Below the pieces are notes generated by a model. That model saw nothing but the letters and a program-made list of their open reading frames with translations. It searched no databases and was not told where the DNA came from. Positions 56,349 through 58,948 of a DNA stretch of 58,948 nt are shown piece after piece. This DNA comes from Mesorhizobium norvegicum (GTDB lineage: Bacteria; Pseudomonadota; Alphaproteobacteria; Rhizobiales; Rhizobiaceae): positions 97,818-156,765 of the forward strand of contig NZ_SMYZ01000003.1 of assembly GCF_004919685.1 (NCBI RefSeq), in the 5' to 3' direction. Every line of letters begins with the position of its first letter. Within the stretch, counting starts at the first letter, position 1. The position numbers were made by a program, and so were the translations under genes.

Positions 56349-56381
56349 GGTCCGGCGTCCCGCTGTCGCGGCCCGACGGAA

Positions 56382-58259
56382 TCAGTCCGGTGTGCCTTGT
56401 TTCGTGTCCAGCACGTCGCGCAGTTTCGCCGCCAGTTGCTCGATGGTGAAGGGCTTGGCCAGGAAATGCACGTCATGGTCGAGCACGCCATTGTGGACCA
56501 CGGCGTTCCTGGTGAAGCCGGTGGTGAAGATCACCTTCAGCCGTGGCATGCGGGTAACCGCTTCCTCCGCCAGCTTGCGGCCGTTCATCACCGGCATGAC
56601 GATATCGGTGAACAGAAGCGCGACGCCGGGGTTTTCCGCCAGTCTCTGCAACGCTTCCTGGCCACTTGCGGCATCGATGACGGCGTAGCCGAGTTCGCGC
56701 AAGGCATCGGTGGTGGAGGCACGCACGCGGGCATCGTCCTCGACGACGAGGATCGTTTCGGTGACGGGAGCGGAATTCTCGCCTCGTCCCGTCGGCACGG
56801 CTGCTTCTTCGGCGCCAAAAAAGCGCGGCAGGTAGATCTTGATCGTCGTGCCTTCGCCGGGTTCGGAATAGATCTTGACGTGGCCACCGGACTGTTTGAC
56901 GAAGCCGAACACCTGACTCAGCCCCAGGCCGGTGCCCTTGTTGACCGGCTTGGTGGTGAAAAAGGGTTCGAAAGCCTTGGCTATGACATCGGGGGGCATG
57001 CCCGAACCGGTGTCGCTGACGGCGATCATCACATACTGGCCGGCCGCGACCTCGGCATGGGTGGCGGCGTAGCCGTCGTCGAGATGGCTGTTAGCGGTCT
57101 CGATGGTCAGCTTGCCGTCATCACCCATGGCGTCACGCGCGTTGACGGCAAGGTTGAGAATGGCGTTCTCGATCTGGCTCGGGTCGGCATGGGTTTTCCA
57201 CAAGCCTCCCGCCAGCACGGTTTCGATGCGGATGGTTTCGCCGAGCGCCCGCCGGATCAGGTCCGACATTCCGGTCAGCAGACGGTTGGCGTCGACGATC
57301 TGCGGCGCAAGTGGCTGCTGGCGCGAGAAGGCGAGCAGCCGGGCGGTCAGATTGGCGGCACGGTTCGCCGCGTCTATCGCCGCTTCGATGAATTTTGCGA
57401 TGTCGTGCTCGCCGCGCGCCAGCTTGCGCTGGGCGAGGTTCATGGCACTGATGATCACCGCCAGCATGTTGTTGAAATCGTGAGCGATACCGCCTGTGAG
57501 TTGACCGACCGCCTCCATCTTGTGCATCTGGCGGATCTGGGATTCGGCCTTTTCGCGCGTCTGGATTTCATTGCCGAGCGCGACGTTCTTGCGCACCAGC
57601 TCATCCTGGGCGACGGCCACCTCGTGGAAGCGGCGGCGCGATTCCCTGATCGTGTAGGCGCCAAGCAGGAAGATCGCCAGCAGCGCCGCCAGCGAACCGA
57701 TGCGCAGCCAGGTTTCGACCTGGTCGGTATGCTCGTCGCGCGCTGCGAGGGCGGCGGCGCCGATGCGTCGGATCGTATCCATGCTGGTCCGGATTTCGTC
57801 CATGACAGCCTTGCCCTGGCCGCTGCGGACCAGATCCAGCGCCTTCGTCGCATTGCCCTGGTCGTACAGGGCAATCGTCTCGGCCAGTTCAGCCTGCTTT
57901 TGCGAAAGCGCGTCCTTGATATGGTTGATCTGCTGGACGACCTGGTCGTCCGGGGCAGTCATGCTGTCGATGCGTGCAAATTGCCCCGGAATTGCGCCCA
58001 CAGCCCGCCGATAGGGTTCGAGATAGGATTTCTCGCCGGTCAGCAGATAACCGCGCTGACCGCTCTCCGTGTCTTGCGCCAGCGAAAGCAGGCCGGAAAG
58101 CAATTCCTGATATTCGATTGCCTCGCGCGCGGCGGCGCGATTGGCTCTCTGGCCCTCGACCAGCATGGCACGGCTGCCGACGATCAGCGCCAACACCGCG
58201 AAGCCAATGACAAGCGGGAGCGATTGCCATCGCATGGCGCGTCGAAGACGAGCAATCAT
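56382..58259 (-). CDS. CHASE3 hybrid sensor histidine kinase with receiver domain
   Basis: Membrane kinase of about 625 residues. A first helix (about 13-35), a CHASE3 sensor (about 40-180), a second helix (about 185-210), and a coiled segment lead to the dimerisation/phospho-acceptor region with GGIAHDFNNMLAVI, the ATPase (N, G1 and G2 boxes: NAILNLAVNARDAM, DTGSGMPPDV, GTGLGLSQVFGF) and a C-terminal receiver (about 500-620) with ILVVEDDAR, FTDIVMP and LAKPF. It lacks an output domain, so the partner must be elsewhere. ATG 58259 is preferred to the frame extension at 58328. Confidence 0.92.
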   Translation of the reverse strand: MIARLRRAMRWQSLPLVIGFAVLALIVGSRAMLVEGQRANRAAAREAIEYQELLSGLLSLAQDTESGQRGYLLTGEKSYLEPYRRAVGAIPGQFARIDSMTAPDDQVVQQINHIKDALSQKQAELAETIALYDQGNATKALDLVRSGQGKAVMDEIRTSMDTIRRIGAAALAARDEHTDQVETWLRIGSLAALLAIFLLGAYTIRESRRRFHEVAVAQDELVRKNVALGNEIQTREKAESQIRQMHKMEAVGQLTGGIAHDFNNMLAVIISAMNLAQRKLARGEHDIAKFIEAAIDAANRAANLTARLLAFSRQQPLAPQIVDANRLLTGMSDLIRRALGETIRIETVLAGGLWKTHADPSQIENAILNLAVNARDAMGDDGKLTIETANSHLDDGYAATHAEVAAGQYVMIAVSDTGSGMPPDVIAKAFEPFFTTKPVNKGTGLGLSQVFGFVKQSGGHVKIYSEPGEGTTIKIYLPRFFGAEEAAVPTGRGENSAPVTETILVVEDDARVRASTTDALRELGYAVIDAASGQEALQRLAENPGVALLFTDIVMPVMNGRKLAEEAVTRMPRLKVIFTTGFTRNAVVHNGVLDHDVHFLAKPFTIEQLAAKLRDVLDTKQGTPD

Positions 58260-58410
58260 CTGTAATACCGGATCAAAAGGAATTCCCCGCGGGCAGCATT
58301 TCGTAGGCGGCGGCGGGGCGGAACGCAATATGCCGTCTTCTTGAAGCCGGCAATCCGCCGCCAGCCTTGCGAAACCTTCATCATTTGGCTAAGGAGGCCG
58401 CGCATTCAAC

Positions 58411-58428
58411 GGCCGGCGTGAGCCGGCC
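58411..58428 (+). promoter_or_regulatory. hairpin in the lysC leader
   Basis: GGCCGGC (58411-58417), 4-nt loop, and GCCGGCC (58422-58428), a perfect stem followed by TTCC. It lies about 67 bp upstream of the lysC start. It could be a terminator of something upstream or a leader structure. No leader peptide rich in a regulatory amino acid is visible. Confidence 0.4.
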
Positions 58429-58494
58429 TTCCGCTATTCGGGATTCCCGCTGTTTTGGCTGGAGTCCGGCTTCAGTCAAAGGCATTTCGCTTCC

Positions 58495-58948
58495 ATGGCG
58501 CGCATCGTGATGAAATTCGGCGGAACCTCCGTCGCCGACATCGCCCGCATCCGCAATGTGGCGCGTCACGTCAAACGCGAGGTCGATGCCGGCCATGAGG
58601 TGGCGGTGGTCGTCTCGGCGATGGCCGGCAAGACCAATGAACTGGTCGGCTGGACGCGCGAGGCCTCGCCGATGCACGACGCACGCGAATATGACGCGGT
58701 CGTCGCCTCCGGCGAACAGGTCACGGCCGGCCTTCTGGCGATCACCTTGCAGAACATGGGCGTGCATGCCCGTTCGTGGCAGGGCTGGCAAATCCCGATC
58801 AAGACCGACAATGCGCATGGCGCGGCGCGCATCCTCGACATCGACGGTGCCTTCCTGGTCAAGCGCTTCGGCGAGGGCCAGGTGGCGGTGATCGCCGGTT
58901 TCCAGGGCATCGGCCCGGACAATCGCATCGCCACGCTTGGCCGCGGCG
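58495..58948 (+). CDS. lysC: aspartate kinase, 5' part (runs off the window)
   Basis: Phosphorylates aspartate, the first step towards lysine, threonine and methionine. The first 151 residues are present. The N-terminal ATP-binding motif KFGGTSVAD, VSAMAGKTNELVGW and ASGEQVTAGLLAI are typical of monofunctional LysC. The regulatory ACT domains would lie beyond the window edge. ATG 58495 follows GGCATTTCGCTTCC, without a strong ribosome site. Confidence 0.96.
   Translation, partial: MARIVMKFGGTSVADIARIRNVARHVKREVDAGHEVAVVVSAMAGKTNELVGWTREASPMHDAREYDAVVASGEQVTAGLLAITLQNMGVHARSWQGWQIPIKTDNAHGAARILDIDGAFLVKRFGEGQVAVIAGFQGIGPDNRIATLGRG

Noticed and set aside
56397..58265. 622-residue plus-strand frame opposite the hybrid kinase
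   Set aside because: Antisense shadow; no recognisable domain.

Overview
The window is GC-rich, densely coded chromosomal DNA from an alphaproteobacterium of the Rhizobiales, most likely Mesorhizobium or a close relative. This is inferred from the gene families and their order (secA / parvulin / argJ / GNAT / mutT; etfB-etfA-hbd beside a cobalamin adenosyltransferase and a HIG1 protein), the ECF16-type sigma/anti-sigma pair, the ugpBAEC arrangement and dispersed palindromic repeats of a rhizobial kind. I made no database comparison. I see no insertion sequence, integrase, phage gene or CRISPR array. Most of the window reads as core or soft-core genome, with small accessory inserts.

Layout. 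0-6 kb: argH, a TlpA-like thioredoxin, an MHYT-PAS-GGDEF-EAL protein and an endonuclease/exonuclease/phosphatase-family enzyme. 6-11.3 kb: a glycerol-3-phosphate importer (ugpBAEC) followed by a metallophosphoesterase. 11.4-15.2 kb: an Fe(III) ABC importer (fbpABC type, minus strand) with a candidate iron-responsive box. 15.5-18.8 kb: an ECF sigma factor with its NrsF-type anti-sigma factor, then a PAS-GGDEF protein. 18.8-24.3 kb (minus): 3-hydroxybutyryl-CoA dehydrogenase, EtfA, EtfB, rhomboid protease, cobalamin adenosyltransferase, HIG1 protein and an SDR. 24.3-30 kb: BrkB/YihY protein, EamA transporter, GluQ, AlkA, HNH endonuclease, DsbB and a YqaA-like protein. 30.2 kb: tRNA-Leu(CAA). 30.4-35.9 kb: coiled-coil protein, acyltransferase/flippase pair, and a solitary Mrr-type endonuclease between inverted repeats. 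36-44.5 kb: secA, parvulin, a TetR/caspase-family pair, argJ, GNAT and MutT. 44.6-49.3 kb: Flp pilin, methyltransferase, ComF, glutaredoxin, nitrilase-like amidase, DUF1178 protein and an HExxH protein. 49.3-53.2 kb: MarR/EamA and a winged-helix regulator with a two-component flavin monooxygenase. 53.2-58.9 kb: ubiG, a HAMP-PAS-GAF-GGDEF protein, a hybrid histidine kinase and the 5' part of lysC.

How the parts work together. Two importers (glycerol-3-phosphate and iron) each carry signs of their own control. Three GGDEF proteins, one of them bifunctional, make the window rich in c-di-GMP enzymes. Several regulator/target pairs sit head to head with an inverted repeat between them: MarR/EamA, and winged helix/flavin monooxygenase with a perfect 29-bp palindrome. 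The best candidates for something under-described are that monooxygenase module, the Mrr islet, the caspase-family protein and the HEATH-motif protein. None of them amounts to a demonstrated new system on sequence alone.
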